DNA from: Thalassotalea_H castellviae
Lineage (GTDB): Bacteria; Pseudomonadota; Gammaproteobacteria; Enterobacterales; Alteromonadaceae
NCBI RefSeq assembly: GCF_031846185.1
Contig: NZ_JAVRIF010000001.1
Coordinates: forward strand, 744,001-808,000
Length of the DNA stretch: 64,000 nucleotides
Reading direction: 5' to 3'
The translations under genes and the position numbers were made by a program. Numbering within the stretch: the stretch's first letter is position 1; each line of letters begins with the position of its first letter. The notes under the pieces were generated by a model, which worked only from the letters and a program-made list of their open reading frames with translations, searched no databases and was not told the origin of the DNA. Positions 45,737 to 54,779 of the stretch are shown in pieces.

Positions 45737-45763
45737 ATATGGGGATAATAGATTATCTTTCAA
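45737..45763 (-). promoter_or_regulatory. sigma32 heat-shock promoter of lon
   Basis: On the minus strand TTGAAA (45763-45758), 13 bases, then CCCCATAT (45744-45737). This matches the sigma32 consensus CTTGAAA-N11-16-CCCCATNT, with G for the first C. It is 52 bp upstream of the lon start, after the clpX terminator. Confidence 0.8.
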
Positions 45764-45771
45764 CAAATGAA

Positions 45772-45800
45772 TAAAAAAAAGAGCCAATCTGGCTCTTTTT
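45772..45800 (-). terminator. Terminator after clpX
   Basis: AAGAGCCA (45779-45786) pairs with TGGCTCTT (45790-45797), three-base loop, with a T-run on the minus strand. Confidence 0.85.
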
Positions 45801-45830
45801 ATTGCTTACATCTTATTTTAAGGTAAGTGC

Positions 45831-47111
45831 TTAACTATCTGAGGCTGCTTTATCTTGCGGTGTTTCATAAATAATAATCGGTTTTGATTCACCTTTTATC
45901 ACCGTTTCGTCAATCACAACTTTTGCAGCATTATCCATCGAAGGTAATTCGTACATTGTATCAAGTAAAACCCCTTCAACAATTGAACGTAAACCACGCG
46001 CCCCTGTTTTTCTCACCATGGCTTTATTCGCGATAGCCTGCAAAGCATCTTTTCTAAATTCTAACTCAACATCTTCCATATCAAATAGCGCAGTAAATTG
46101 CTTCGTCAGCGCATTTTTAGGCTCTTGTAGAATTTGAATCAATGCATCTTCATCTAATTCGGTTAATGTAGCCACGACGGGTAAACGACCGATGAACTCT
46201 GGAATTAAACCATATTTCACTAAATCTTCGGGTTCAACATCTTGAAAACGCTCTGTTAACGTTTTCCCTTGATCTGAAGATTTAACTTCAGCGCCAAAAC
46301 CAATACCTGTGCCCACATCACAACGTTGCTGAACCACTTTATCTAGGCCAGCAAATGCACCACCACAAATAAATAAGATTTTCGACGTATCAACTTGCAA
46401 AAACTCTTGCTGTGGATGCTTGCGACCACCTTGAGGAGGCACGGAAGCAATGGTTCCTTCAATCAATTTTAATAATGCTTGTTGAACACCTTCACCTGAG
46501 ACATCTCGAGTAATAGATGGATTGTCTGATTTACGCGAAATTTTATCAATCTCATCAATATAAACGATACCACGTTGCGCTTTTTCAACATCGTAATCAC
46601 ATTTTTGTAATAGTTTTTGAATGATGTTTTCAACATCTTCACCGACATAACCCGCTTCGGTTAACGTGGTAGCATCAGCCATAGTAAATGGCACATCAAG
46701 TAATCTTGCTAAGGTTTCTGCTAATAAGGTTTTACCGCTACCAGTAGGCCCTATAAGTAAGATATTACTTTTACTTAATTCAATCCCATTGTGTGAGTCA
46801 CCGTTACGTAAACGTTTATAGTGGTTATACACGGCAACCGCTAAAACTTTTTTCGCGTGATCTTGGCCAATAACGTAATCATCTAAACTGGTTCTGATTT
46901 CTACTGGCGTAGGAAGACTTTCTTTTTCTTCCTTGGGTGAAATCTCTTTGATCTCTTCTCTGATAATATCGTTACAAAGTTCAACACATTCATCACAAAC
47001 AAATACAGACGGGCCTGCAATGAGTTTGCGCACTTCATGTTGGCTTTTGCCACAAAAAGAGCAATACAATAACTTTCCGTTATCACCGTCACCTTTTTTA
47101 ATATCGGTCAT
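45831..47111 (-). CDS. clpX: ClpX ATPase subunit of ClpXP protease
   Basis: A 426-residue unfoldase. The N-terminal zinc domain has CSFCGKS and CDECVELC; Walker A is GPTGSGKT. It recognises tagged proteins and feeds them to ClpP. Downstream of clpP by 91 bp on the same strand. Confidence 0.97.
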   Translation of the reverse strand: MTDIKKGDGDNGKLLYCSFCGKSQHEVRKLIAGPSVFVCDECVELCNDIIREEIKEISPKEEKESLPTPVEIRTSLDDYVIGQDHAKKVLAVAVYNHYKRLRNGDSHNGIELSKSNILLIGPTGSGKTLLAETLARLLDVPFTMADATTLTEAGYVGEDVENIIQKLLQKCDYDVEKAQRGIVYIDEIDKISRKSDNPSITRDVSGEGVQQALLKLIEGTIASVPPQGGRKHPQQEFLQVDTSKILFICGGAFAGLDKVVQQRCDVGTGIGFGAEVKSSDQGKTLTERFQDVEPEDLVKYGLIPEFIGRLPVVATLTELDEDALIQILQEPKNALTKQFTALFDMEDVELEFRKDALQAIANKAMVRKTGARGLRSIVEGVLLDTMYELPSMDNAAKVVIDETVIKGESKPIIIYETPQDKAASDS

Positions 47112-47202
47112 ACGGTACCTCTAATCTTAAATTCTAAACACTAATACTGTTAAGTATTTCATAAATTTCACAGATAACAATGTGAAGTAATTATTTTCTT
47201 AA

Positions 47203-47841
47203 TTACTTGTCGAGTCTCTGTTCTAATATGGAGTCAACTAATCCATATTCAACAGCACTTTCGGCACTTAAAAAATTATCACGATCGGTATCTTCCGAAA
47301 CTTTTTTAAGGGGTTGGCCTGTGTGTTCAGCCATTAATTTATTCATTTTTTCTTTGATATAAAGAATTTCTTTGGCATGAATTTCAAAGTCAGATGCTTG
47401 CCCTTGAAAGCCACCAAGCGGTTGGTGAATCATCACACGTGCATTTGGTAAACAATAACGTTTGCCTTTTTCACCACCGGATAATAAGAAAGCCCCCATA
47501 CTGGCCGCTTGACCGATACAAACCGTACTAACGTTCGGACGAATAAATTTCATTGTATCATAAATAGCCATACCCGCAGTGACAGAGCCACCAGGAGAAT
47601 TGATATATAAATAAATATCTTTTTCTGGACTTTCTGATTCTAAAAACAGCAACTGGGCAACAATTAAGTTGGCCATATGGTCTTCAACTTGACCACATAA
47701 GAAAATTACACGTTCTTTTAAAAGACGAGAATATATATCATAAGAACGTTCTCCTTTGGCAGTTTGTTCAACTACCATAGGGACTAATGCGCTTTCAGTG
47801 ATACTCGTAAGATCTTGAGAATTATTTTGAGAAGTTAACAA
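47203..47841 (-). CDS. clpP: ClpP protease subunit
   Basis: A 212-residue serine protease; catalytic Ser114 (QAASMGAF), His139 (MIHQPLGG) and probable Asp188. The N-terminal propeptide is expected to be removed. Assembles as a tetradecamer with ClpX or ClpA. Confidence 0.97.
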   Translation of the reverse strand: MLTSQNNSQDLTSITESALVPMVVEQTAKGERSYDIYSRLLKERVIFLCGQVEDHMANLIVAQLLFLESESPEKDIYLYINSPGGSVTAGMAIYDTMKFIRPNVSTVCIGQAASMGAFLLSGGEKGKRYCLPNARVMIHQPLGGFQGQASDFEIHAKEILYIKEKMNKLMAEHTGQPLKKVSEDTDRDNFLSAESAVEYGLVDSILEQRLDK

Positions 47842-47862
47842 CTATTTTTCCTTAATATAAAA

Positions 47863-47894
47863 AAATGGCTCATATGTTTCCATATAAGCCATTT
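47863..47894 (-). terminator. Terminator after tig
   Basis: AAATGGCT/AGCCATTT with an inner ATATG/CATAT stem and loop TTTC; one mismatch. Lies between tig and clpP and would partly insulate them. Confidence 0.7.
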
Positions 47895-47929
47895 AAGCGA
47901 TTGCTTAAGCTATTGTCAATGAAAATAGC

Positions 47930-49237
47930 TTATTTACCTTCAGGATTCATTACATCTTGAAAGCTAGATTTCTTATCTTTTACTTTTGCTGAAGCAATTA
48001 ATACGTCAACAGCTTGCTCTTCTAAAGCAACGTTTTGCATTTGTTGGTTCATTTCTTTGTTCGTTTTGTAGTACTCAATAACTTCTTGAGGATCTTCATA
48101 AGCAGATGCCGCTGATTCAATCAACTCATTTACTTTTGCTTCATCAACTTTCAAGTCATTGGTTTTGATCACTTCACCAAGTAAAAGACCAACTTTTACA
48201 CGACGTTTAGCTTGCTCTTCAAACATATCGGCTGGAAGTTCAGGCATGTTTTTAGGATCCATTTGACCCGCAAAACGTTGCATCGCTTGTTGACGTAATA
48301 CATCAACTTCTTGAGCAACTAGAGCGCTAGGTAATTCAACGTCATTAGCTTCAAGTAAACCTTCAATCACTTGATCTTTAACTTTAGCTTTAACTGCTTG
48401 GTTTAATTCACGTGTCATGTTTTTCTTCACTTCTTCACGAAGTGCTTCAACACCACCTTCCTCAACACCAAATAATTTAGCAAAATCTTCATCAACTTTA
48501 GGTAATACCGGACCTTCAGTTTTGATGATCTTAATATCAAATTCTGCTTCTTTACCTTTAAGGTTTTCAGCATGGTAATCTTCTGGGAAAGTTACTGTAA
48601 TCGTTTTTTCTTCGCCCACTTTCATGCCAATAATGTCTTTTTCAAAACCTGGTATCATGCGATTTGAACCAAGTTCTAATTCGAACCCTTCAGCTTTACC
48701 GCCTTCAAATTCTTCACCGTCAACACGACCTAAGAAATCAATCGTTAATTTGTCGCCTTTCTTAGTTTTACGCTTATTTTCTTTCCACGTTTGATGCTGC
48801 TTTTGTAACGTTACAAACATTTCATCTAAATCTTTGTCTGTTACTTCAACCGCTGGACGTTCAACTTTAATTTTCTCAACATCTTTTACTTCTACTTCAG
48901 GGTAGATTTCAAACGTTGCTTCAAATTCTAAATCTTTACCATCTTCATTGCTTTTAGCAACAAATTGAGGACGACCGGCAGGATTAATTTTTTCTGCAAT
49001 GATAGCTTCAACAAAGTTACGTTGCATTACTTCACCAGCAATTTCCTGACGTACAGAAGCGCCGTATCGTTTTTGAATAACTGACGGTGGAACTTTACCA
49101 GGGCGGAAACCATTGATTCGTTGCGTTTTAGCAATTTGACGAAGACGGTTTTTCACTTCTACATCAATTTTATTTGCTGGAACAGAAATAGTTAATTTAC
49201 GTTCCAAACCTTGTGTAGTCTCAACTGAAACTTGCAT
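47930..49237 (-). CDS. tig: Trigger factor
   Basis: A 435-residue ribosome-associated chaperone and prolyl isomerase. It has the ribosome-binding signature FRPGKVP near residue 44, an FKBP-like domain (about 150-240, GDKLTIDFLGRVDGEEFEGG), and a helical C-domain. First of the tig-clpP-clpX-lon series. Confidence 0.97.
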   Translation of the reverse strand: MQVSVETTQGLERKLTISVPANKIDVEVKNRLRQIAKTQRINGFRPGKVPPSVIQKRYGASVRQEIAGEVMQRNFVEAIIAEKINPAGRPQFVAKSNEDGKDLEFEATFEIYPEVEVKDVEKIKVERPAVEVTDKDLDEMFVTLQKQHQTWKENKRKTKKGDKLTIDFLGRVDGEEFEGGKAEGFELELGSNRMIPGFEKDIIGMKVGEEKTITVTFPEDYHAENLKGKEAEFDIKIIKTEGPVLPKVDEDFAKLFGVEEGGVEALREEVKKNMTRELNQAVKAKVKDQVIEGLLEANDVELPSALVAQEVDVLRQQAMQRFAGQMDPKNMPELPADMFEEQAKRRVKVGLLLGEVIKTNDLKVDEAKVNELIESAASAYEDPQEVIEYYKTNKEMNQQMQNVALEEQAVDVLIASAKVKDKKSSFQDVMNPEGK

Positions 49238-49632
49238 TTACTTACCTCAATACTTAGCGTTTTGTTACGCTTTCAATAACGCATCTATCTATAGTGAACA
49301 ATTAATAGAATATTAAATGTCCGCAATCCTTTAGCAATAAAGCTTTAGAACCCGCTTCCTAAATAAAGATGCGAATAAAAGATGTTCAGATTAAAAAATA
49401 ATGACGCAAAATTATAGCGGTGGTTTCAACAAGAGTCGAGGGGGGAATGCAATTAATTTTCAGAAACCCGTAAAAAAAATCGATATCTCGATAAAAAGAT
49501 TGAAAAATTATGATATTTTTTCTTTCCTAAGCTTTATATAAGGTATTCGCGTTAGTTGTAAAAGTAGGATGTTTTTATCATCCAGTCTCTGTTTAGTAAT
49601 TACGGACGTTTCTATACGCATTATCAATTTTT
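49238..49632. other. Intergenic region upstream of tig
   Basis: 395 bp with no gene. It must hold the tig promoter on the minus strand. A small hairpin sequence ATCGA-TATC-TCGAT is near 49480. Nothing else recognised. Confidence 0.5.
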
Positions 49633-49800
49633 GTAGAAGTGGTCGGTGATGCAAGATGACTTCGTACATTCTGTACTTCGCCCTTCGGGACGCTATGCGT
49701 GCAAAATTGTTCCAGACAATTTTGTTGACTTGCTTCGCAAGTTCTCATCTAGAATGGTAAATCTATTGTATTTAATCAGGATAATGTTGAGATAAACTTT
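49633..49800 (-). repeat. 168-bp tandem repeat, copy 1 (tRNA-Pro 3' fragment plus hairpin-rich element)
   Basis: Begins with the last 21 bases of tRNA-Pro (including CCA) read on the minus strand, then departs from the tRNA into a segment with several hairpins, including CAAAATTGT/ACAATTTTG and ACTTGC/GCAAGT. It ends with the same spacer that precedes copy 2 and the true tRNA. Three mismatches to copy 2 in 168 bases. Confidence 0.9.
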
Positions 49801-49968
49801 GTAGAAGTGGTCGGTGATGCAAGATGACTTCGTACATCCTGTACTTCGCCCTTCGGGACGCTACGCGTGCAAAATTGTTCCAGACAATTTTGTTGACTTG
49901 CTTCGCAAGTTCTCATCTAGAATGGCAAATCTATTGTATTTAATCAGGATAATGTTGAGATAAACTTT
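49801..49968 (-). repeat. 168-bp tandem repeat, copy 2
   Basis: Same unit as 49633-49800, followed at exactly one period (49969) by the start of the same sequence that continues into an intact tRNA-Pro. The three units therefore share their left part and spacer; only the last has a full tRNA. Confidence 0.9.
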
Positions 49969-49975
49969 GTAGAAG

Positions 49976-50052
49976 TGGTCGGTGATGCAAGATTCGAACT
50001 TGCGACCCCTTGGACCCAAACCAAGTGCGCTACCAAGCTGCGCTAATCACCG
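49976..50052 (-). tRNA. tRNA-Pro (anticodon TGG), copy 1
   Basis: 77-base cloverleaf on the minus strand with encoded CCA. Acceptor stem CGGTGAT/ATCACCG, anticodon loop TTTGGGT giving TGG, T-arm GCAAGTTCGAATCTTGC. Identical to the copy at 50318. Confidence 0.97.
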
Positions 50053-50087
50053 ATATATTCTATTTTTCATCGAAGGTAGAAGAAAAA

Positions 50088-50164
50088 TGGGGTGGCTAAT
50101 GGGACTTGAACCCACGACAACCGGAATCACAATCCGGGGCTCTACCAACTGAGCTATAGCCACC
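50088..50164 (-). tRNA. tRNA-His (anticodon GTG)
   Basis: 77 bases including CCA and the extra 5' G typical of tRNA-His. Anticodon loop TTGTGAT gives GTG. Close to E. coli hisR. Confidence 0.97.
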
Positions 50165-50192
50165 ATAATTTCTTTGGCACGCCTGTGTTATA

Positions 50193-50269
<77 letters not shown>

Positions 50270-50317
50270 ACAGTACCTTATAACAGGTTACTTTCAACTT
50301 TTTATAAAAAAAGAAAG

Positions 50318-50394
50318 TGGTCGGTGATGCAAGATTCGAACTTGCGACCCCTTGGACCCAAACCAAGTGCGCTACCAAGCTGCGCTAATCACCG
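50318..50394 (-). tRNA. tRNA-Pro (anticodon TGG), copy 2
   Basis: 77 bases with CCA, identical to the copy at 49976. First gene of the minus-strand tRNA cluster Pro-Arg-His-Pro. Confidence 0.97.
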
Positions 50395-50697
50395 ACATTC
50401 GTATAATCACAAACTTTAAAACATGCTTGCTTTCAACGGGTGCGGATATTACCTAGTTGGCTGTTCTGCGTCAAACGTTTTTTACAAATAAATGTCCGTT
50501 CGCTCACTTTTACAGCAACCTTTACTTATCGTGAAACTATTTGGTTATTATTAATACTAACAACTAAATAATAGACGAATTAACTTTTACCACAAAGATG
50601 ATAACCAATATCTATAACATATCAAAAAATTCACCTACACCTACGATTGAATTTATGAGAAAATGCGTTGTTTTTTCATATCGACACCTTAGGAATT
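50395..50697. other. Divergent promoter region of the tRNA cluster and folD
   Basis: 303 bp with no gene. Presumably contains the tRNA promoter (minus) and folD promoter (plus). No other structure recognised. Confidence 0.5.
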
Positions 50698-51552
50698 ATG
50701 ACTGCATCACTTATTGATGGCAAAGCCATCGCTCAACAATTAAGAACTTCGGTTAAAGAAAAAGTTAGTGCACGAGTAGCACAAGGTTTAAGAGCTCCGG
50801 GTTTAGCCGTTATTTTAGTCGGTAGTGATCCTGCTTCAGAAGTGTATGTCGGCAGCAAACGTCGCGCTTGTGAAGAAGTAGGTTTTGTTTCTCGGTCTTA
50901 TGATTTGCCGGCATCTACAACAGAAGCAGAGTTATTAGATCTTGTATCCACATTAAATAATGATGATGAGATTGACGGAATTCTTGTACAACTCCCCCTA
51001 CCTGTTGGTTTAGATGCAAATTTAGTGATTGAGCATATTGCTCCCAATAAAGATGTTGATGGTTTTCATCCTTCTAATGTTGGCAAGCTTGCCTTGCGTT
51101 TACCAGGATTAAGACCTTGTACGCCTAAAGGCATTATGACGTTAATTCAATCAACCGGAGTGAAGCCTCATGGTTTAGACGCTCTAGTCATTGGTGCATC
51201 AAATATTGTTGGCCGCCCGATGACCTTAGAATTATTATTGGCTGGTTGCACCATTACTACGACACATCGTTTCACTAAAAACTTAGAAGAAAAAGTACGT
51301 AATGCTGATTTAATCGTGGTTGCCGTCGGTAAACCTAAATTCATCCCTGGCGAATGGATAAAAGAAGGTGCAATTGTTATCGATGTCGGTATTAATCGTT
51401 TAGACAATGGAAAACTAGTTGGTGATGTTGATTTTGATGTCGCGAAAGAAAGAGCCTCTTTTATTACCCCAGTTCCAGGAGGTGTTGGCCCGATGACAGT
51501 AGCTAGCTTAATTGAAAACACGTTAATAGCTTGTGAAAAATTCCATAGTTAG
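50698..51552 (+). CDS. folD: Methylenetetrahydrofolate dehydrogenase/cyclohydrolase
   Basis: A 284-residue bifunctional enzyme interconverting 5,10-methylene-THF, methenyl-THF and 10-formyl-THF with NADP. Motifs: YVGSKRRACEEVG (catalytic Lys), DGILVQLPLP, and PVPGGVGPMT. The ATG at 50698 is chosen because AGGA is just before it; a longer frame from 50668 is not conserved. Confidence 0.97.
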   Translation: MTASLIDGKAIAQQLRTSVKEKVSARVAQGLRAPGLAVILVGSDPASEVYVGSKRRACEEVGFVSRSYDLPASTTEAELLDLVSTLNNDDEIDGILVQLPLPVGLDANLVIEHIAPNKDVDGFHPSNVGKLALRLPGLRPCTPKGIMTLIQSTGVKPHGLDALVIGASNIVGRPMTLELLLAGCTITTTHRFTKNLEEKVRNADLIVVAVGKPKFIPGEWIKEGAIVIDVGINRLDNGKLVGDVDFDVAKERASFITPVPGGVGPMTVASLIENTLIACEKFHS

Positions 51553-51582
51553 TCGCCGCCACTAAATCTAAATTAACCTCAT

Positions 51583-51612
51583 AAAAAAACCAGCATATTG
51601 CTGGTTTTTTAT
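51583..51612. terminator. Bidirectional terminator between folD and cysS
   Basis: AACCAGCA (51588-51595) pairs with TGCTGGTT (51599-51606), loop TAT, A- and T-runs on both sides. Confidence 0.85.
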
Positions 51613-51642
51613 TACTTATAATTAACCTTCAATAAATAATGA

Positions 51643-53037
51643 CTACGCTTTACGCCAGGTGGTTTTTCCTGCGCTGTCTTCTAAAATAACGTTCAACGCT
51701 TTTAGTTTATCGCGCGCATCATCAGCGCTAGCCCAATCTTTATTAGCTCTGGCATCATTTCGCTGCTTAATTAAGGCTTCAATTTCTGCAACCTCATCAT
51801 TATCACCACCGCCTTGAAGAAAGCTAGCAGGATCTAATTGTAGTAATCCTAATAAACCACCTAAACCTTTTAACAATGACGCTAATTCAACAGTATTATC
51901 ATCTTGATTTTGTTTAGCAACATTCAACTCTTTCGATAACTCAAATAACACGGCTAATGCTTCCGGAGTATTAAAATCATCATCCATTGCCTTACAAAAA
52001 TTCTTCACATAAGTATTATTTTTATCTAATGCAAAATTTTCAATCACGGAAACATCGCGTAATGCTGTATAAATCCTTTCGACTGACGCACGTGCTTGCT
52101 CCAAATTTTCAGTTGAATAATTCAGCTGGCTACGATATTGCCCTGTGGTTAAGAAAAAACGCGTGGTTTCTGGATCATACTTTGACAAAACTTCTCTTAT
52201 CGTAAAAAAATTATTTAACGATTTAGACATTTTCTCTTGGTCAACCTGCACCATCCCCGTGTGAATCCAATAATTCACGTAAGGGGTATCAAGTGCACAA
52301 CAACTTTGTGCTACTTCATTTTCGTGATGCGGGAATTGTAAATCTGAGCCACCACCATGAATATCGAAATGTTTACCTAACACTTTGGCATTCATTGCCG
52401 AACATTCGATGTGCCAACCGGGACGACCAGCTCCCCATGGAGAATCCCAACTTGGCTCTTCTGGTTTTGCCGATTTCCATAAAACAAAATCCATGGGATT
52501 ACGTTTTGTTTCATCGACTTCAACACGAGAACCTGATTGTAGTTGCTCTAAATTTTGGCCACTGAGTTTGCCGTAATCTGCATAGCTTGAAACATCAAAT
52601 AACACATCGCCTTGTTCATTATCGCCAGCAATGTAAGCATGTTTTTTGGCGATTAACGTTTCGATCATTTCAATGATCTCTGGCATATGAGTTGTCACGC
52701 GCGGCTCAAGATTAGGGCGAGCCATATTTAATGCATCAAAATCCTCATGCATTGCAGCAATGGTACGTTCAGTTAATTGCTCGGTTGTTTCATTATTTTC
52801 AATGGCACGATTGATAATTTTATCTTCAACATCCGTTATATTTCGAATGTAATTAACGTCGTAACCAGAAAAACGCAAATAACGGGCAATATTATCAAAA
52901 CTAATATAAGTTCTCGCGTGACCAATATGACATAAGTCATAAACAGTACAACCACAAACATACAAACCTACTTTACCGGGTAGAATTGGTGTAAAAACTT
53001 CCTTTTTACGGGTTAAAGTATTGTATATCTGTAACAT
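51643..53037 (-). CDS. cysS: Cysteinyl-tRNA synthetase
   Basis: A 464-residue class I synthetase. HIGH motif is CHIGHARTY, KMSKS is EKMSKSLNN; zinc ligands are seen in YVCGCTVYD, HIECSAMN and HHENEVAQS. Divergent from ppiB, as in E. coli. Confidence 0.97.
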   Translation of the reverse strand: MLQIYNTLTRKKEVFTPILPGKVGLYVCGCTVYDLCHIGHARTYISFDNIARYLRFSGYDVNYIRNITDVEDKIINRAIENNETTEQLTERTIAAMHEDFDALNMARPNLEPRVTTHMPEIIEMIETLIAKKHAYIAGDNEQGDVLFDVSSYADYGKLSGQNLEQLQSGSRVEVDETKRNPMDFVLWKSAKPEEPSWDSPWGAGRPGWHIECSAMNAKVLGKHFDIHGGGSDLQFPHHENEVAQSCCALDTPYVNYWIHTGMVQVDQEKMSKSLNNFFTIREVLSKYDPETTRFFLTTGQYRSQLNYSTENLEQARASVERIYTALRDVSVIENFALDKNNTYVKNFCKAMDDDFNTPEALAVLFELSKELNVAKQNQDDNTVELASLLKGLGGLLGLLQLDPASFLQGGGDNDEVAEIEALIKQRNDARANKDWASADDARDKLKALNVILEDSAGKTTWRKA

Positions 53038-53185
53038 GAGGTTGTCTGACTCCGAATTGAAAAGAATAATATGAGATAAAATTTTCGATAATTGTACCCG
53101 AACTATTAACTATGGTCATCACTTCCCTTTACAGATTCTTGCTTTAGGTTACAATTCTCACATTATTTCTTATGAGTACATTAAA

Positions 53186-53677
53186 ATGATCACATTTAAA
53201 ACGACACTAGGTGATATCAAAATTGAATTAGATTTTGACAAAGCCCCTAACACCGCTAAAAACTTTCAACAATATGCTGAAGATGGCTTTTACAACGGCA
53301 CTATTTTCCATAGAGTGATCAAAGGCTTTATGGCGCAAGGCGGTGGGTTTTCATCAGGTATGGGCGAAAAAGAAACCCGTGAATCGATTGAGAACGAAGC
53401 AAGTAATGGTTTAAGCAATAAACGTGGTACGTTAGCGATGGCTCGTACACAAGATCCACATTCAGCATCGGCTCAATTTTTTATAAACTTAGTGGATAAT
53501 AACTTTTTAGATTTTAAAAACGAGTCTGTACAAGGTTGGGGTTACTGTGTTTTTGGTGAAGTGGTAGAAGGCATGGATATCGTTGATAAAATGACCTTAG
53601 TTGATACTGGTCGTTTAGGTCATCATGATGACGTACCAAAAGAAGAAATTCTGATTGAAAGCACGATTGTAGAATAA
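53186..53677 (+). CDS. ppiB: Cyclophilin-type peptidyl-prolyl isomerase B
   Basis: A 163-residue cytoplasmic cyclophilin. Catalytic region FHRVIKGFMAQGG (Arg), then SASAQFFINLVDN and WGYCVFGEVVEGMD. No signal peptide, so it is the cytoplasmic PpiB rather than PpiA. Five bases before lpxH, forming an operon. Confidence 0.97.
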   Translation: MITFKTTLGDIKIELDFDKAPNTAKNFQQYAEDGFYNGTIFHRVIKGFMAQGGGFSSGMGEKETRESIENEASNGLSNKRGTLAMARTQDPHSASAQFFINLVDNNFLDFKNESVQGWGYCVFGEVVEGMDIVDKMTLVDTGRLGHHDDVPKEEILIESTIVE

Positions 53678-53682
53678 GTATC

Positions 53683-54426
53683 ATGACAACACCTGATAAA
53701 TCAGCCGTGACTTATTTCATAGCTGATTTACATTTAGCACAAAACAGGCCTGATATTACGGCCTGTTTTTTATCATTTTTAAAAAACGAAGCGGTAAACG
53801 CTGAAGCTTTATATATTCTCGGCGATTTATTTGAATATTGGATTGGCGATGATGATACGAGCGATTTTATTCATGAAATTGCTGCCGCCCTAAAAAGCCT
53901 TGCCGATAAAAATATTCCTATTTTTTACATACATGGTAATCGCGATTTCTTGTTAGGAAAACGCTACGCGAAAATGTCAGGCATGACGCTTTTACCGGAA
54001 GTCGCTTTAATCGATTTATATGGTGAACCCGTAGTTATCATGCATGGTGATACTTTATGCACACGAGATGTCGACTATCAAGCATTTCGAAGAAAGTCCC
54101 GTTCATGGTGGTGGCAAGCAATCATTAAAAGTTTACCCTTGTTTGTGCGAAGAAAAATAGCAGAAAACTACCGTTCGCAAAGCGCTGCCGCTACCGCGAT
54201 AAAATCACAAGATATTATGGATGTTACTGAATCAGAAGTAGTGACATGCCTAGAGCAATATCAATCTCAAGTGTTGATCCATGGACATACCCACCGACCT
54301 GACACGCATCAACTAACCGCTAATAGTCTCCCAGCTCAAAGAATTGTTCTTGGTGATTGGTACGAACAAGGGGCTTGGCTTAAAGTAACACCTCAAAAAA
54401 AAGAACTGTTGTATAACCCATTATAA
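53683..54426 (+). CDS. lpxH: UDP-2,3-diacylglucosamine pyrophosphohydrolase
   Basis: A 247-residue calcineurin-like phosphoesterase that cleaves UDP-diacylglucosamine to lipid X in lipid A synthesis, at the inner membrane. Metal-binding motifs: IADLHLA, LGDLFEYWIGDDD, HGNRDFL and HGHTHRP. Pairs with ppiB as in E. coli. Confidence 0.96.
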   Translation: MTTPDKSAVTYFIADLHLAQNRPDITACFLSFLKNEAVNAEALYILGDLFEYWIGDDDTSDFIHEIAAALKSLADKNIPIFYIHGNRDFLLGKRYAKMSGMTLLPEVALIDLYGEPVVIMHGDTLCTRDVDYQAFRRKSRSWWWQAIIKSLPLFVRRKIAENYRSQSAAATAIKSQDIMDVTESEVVTCLEQYQSQVLIHGHTHRPDTHQLTANSLPAQRIVLGDWYEQGAWLKVTPQKKELLYNPL

Positions 54427-54779
54427 AGACGAAATGATTCACAATAAGGCGTATCCTGTTGTACATACAACCTAAACGCACAAGCTTTTCATTTTTATAC
54501 AAAAGTATAATTTACCTAACGACAAAATTCATCTAGACTATAAAAATGCTATTAGTAAGTTAGTGAGTTGTTAAAAATTAATTAATAGCAAAACGAGTAT
54601 ATAAGGAAGTTACGCTCATACTTAGCATTACTCATAGTATCCATTCTTCCTTACCAACAATGTAAATGATCCGTTCAATCATTTTTATAGAGTTTGGTTG
54701 TCGCTTATCAATGTTAACTGTTATCGGTAATAATTTTATCGTTTGTTGCCAAAGTTAGAGTTATTTTTAAGGAAGAGAA
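54427..54779. other. Intergenic region upstream of the GGDEF gene
   Basis: 353 bp with no gene. Holds the promoter of the downstream cyclase, which has AAGGAAG before its ATG. No hairpin terminator for lpxH was seen. Confidence 0.5.

Noticed and set aside
49633..49968. CRISPR array
   Set aside because: Only two long near-identical units of 168 bp without spacers or cas genes; it is a tandem repeat derived from the tRNA locus.
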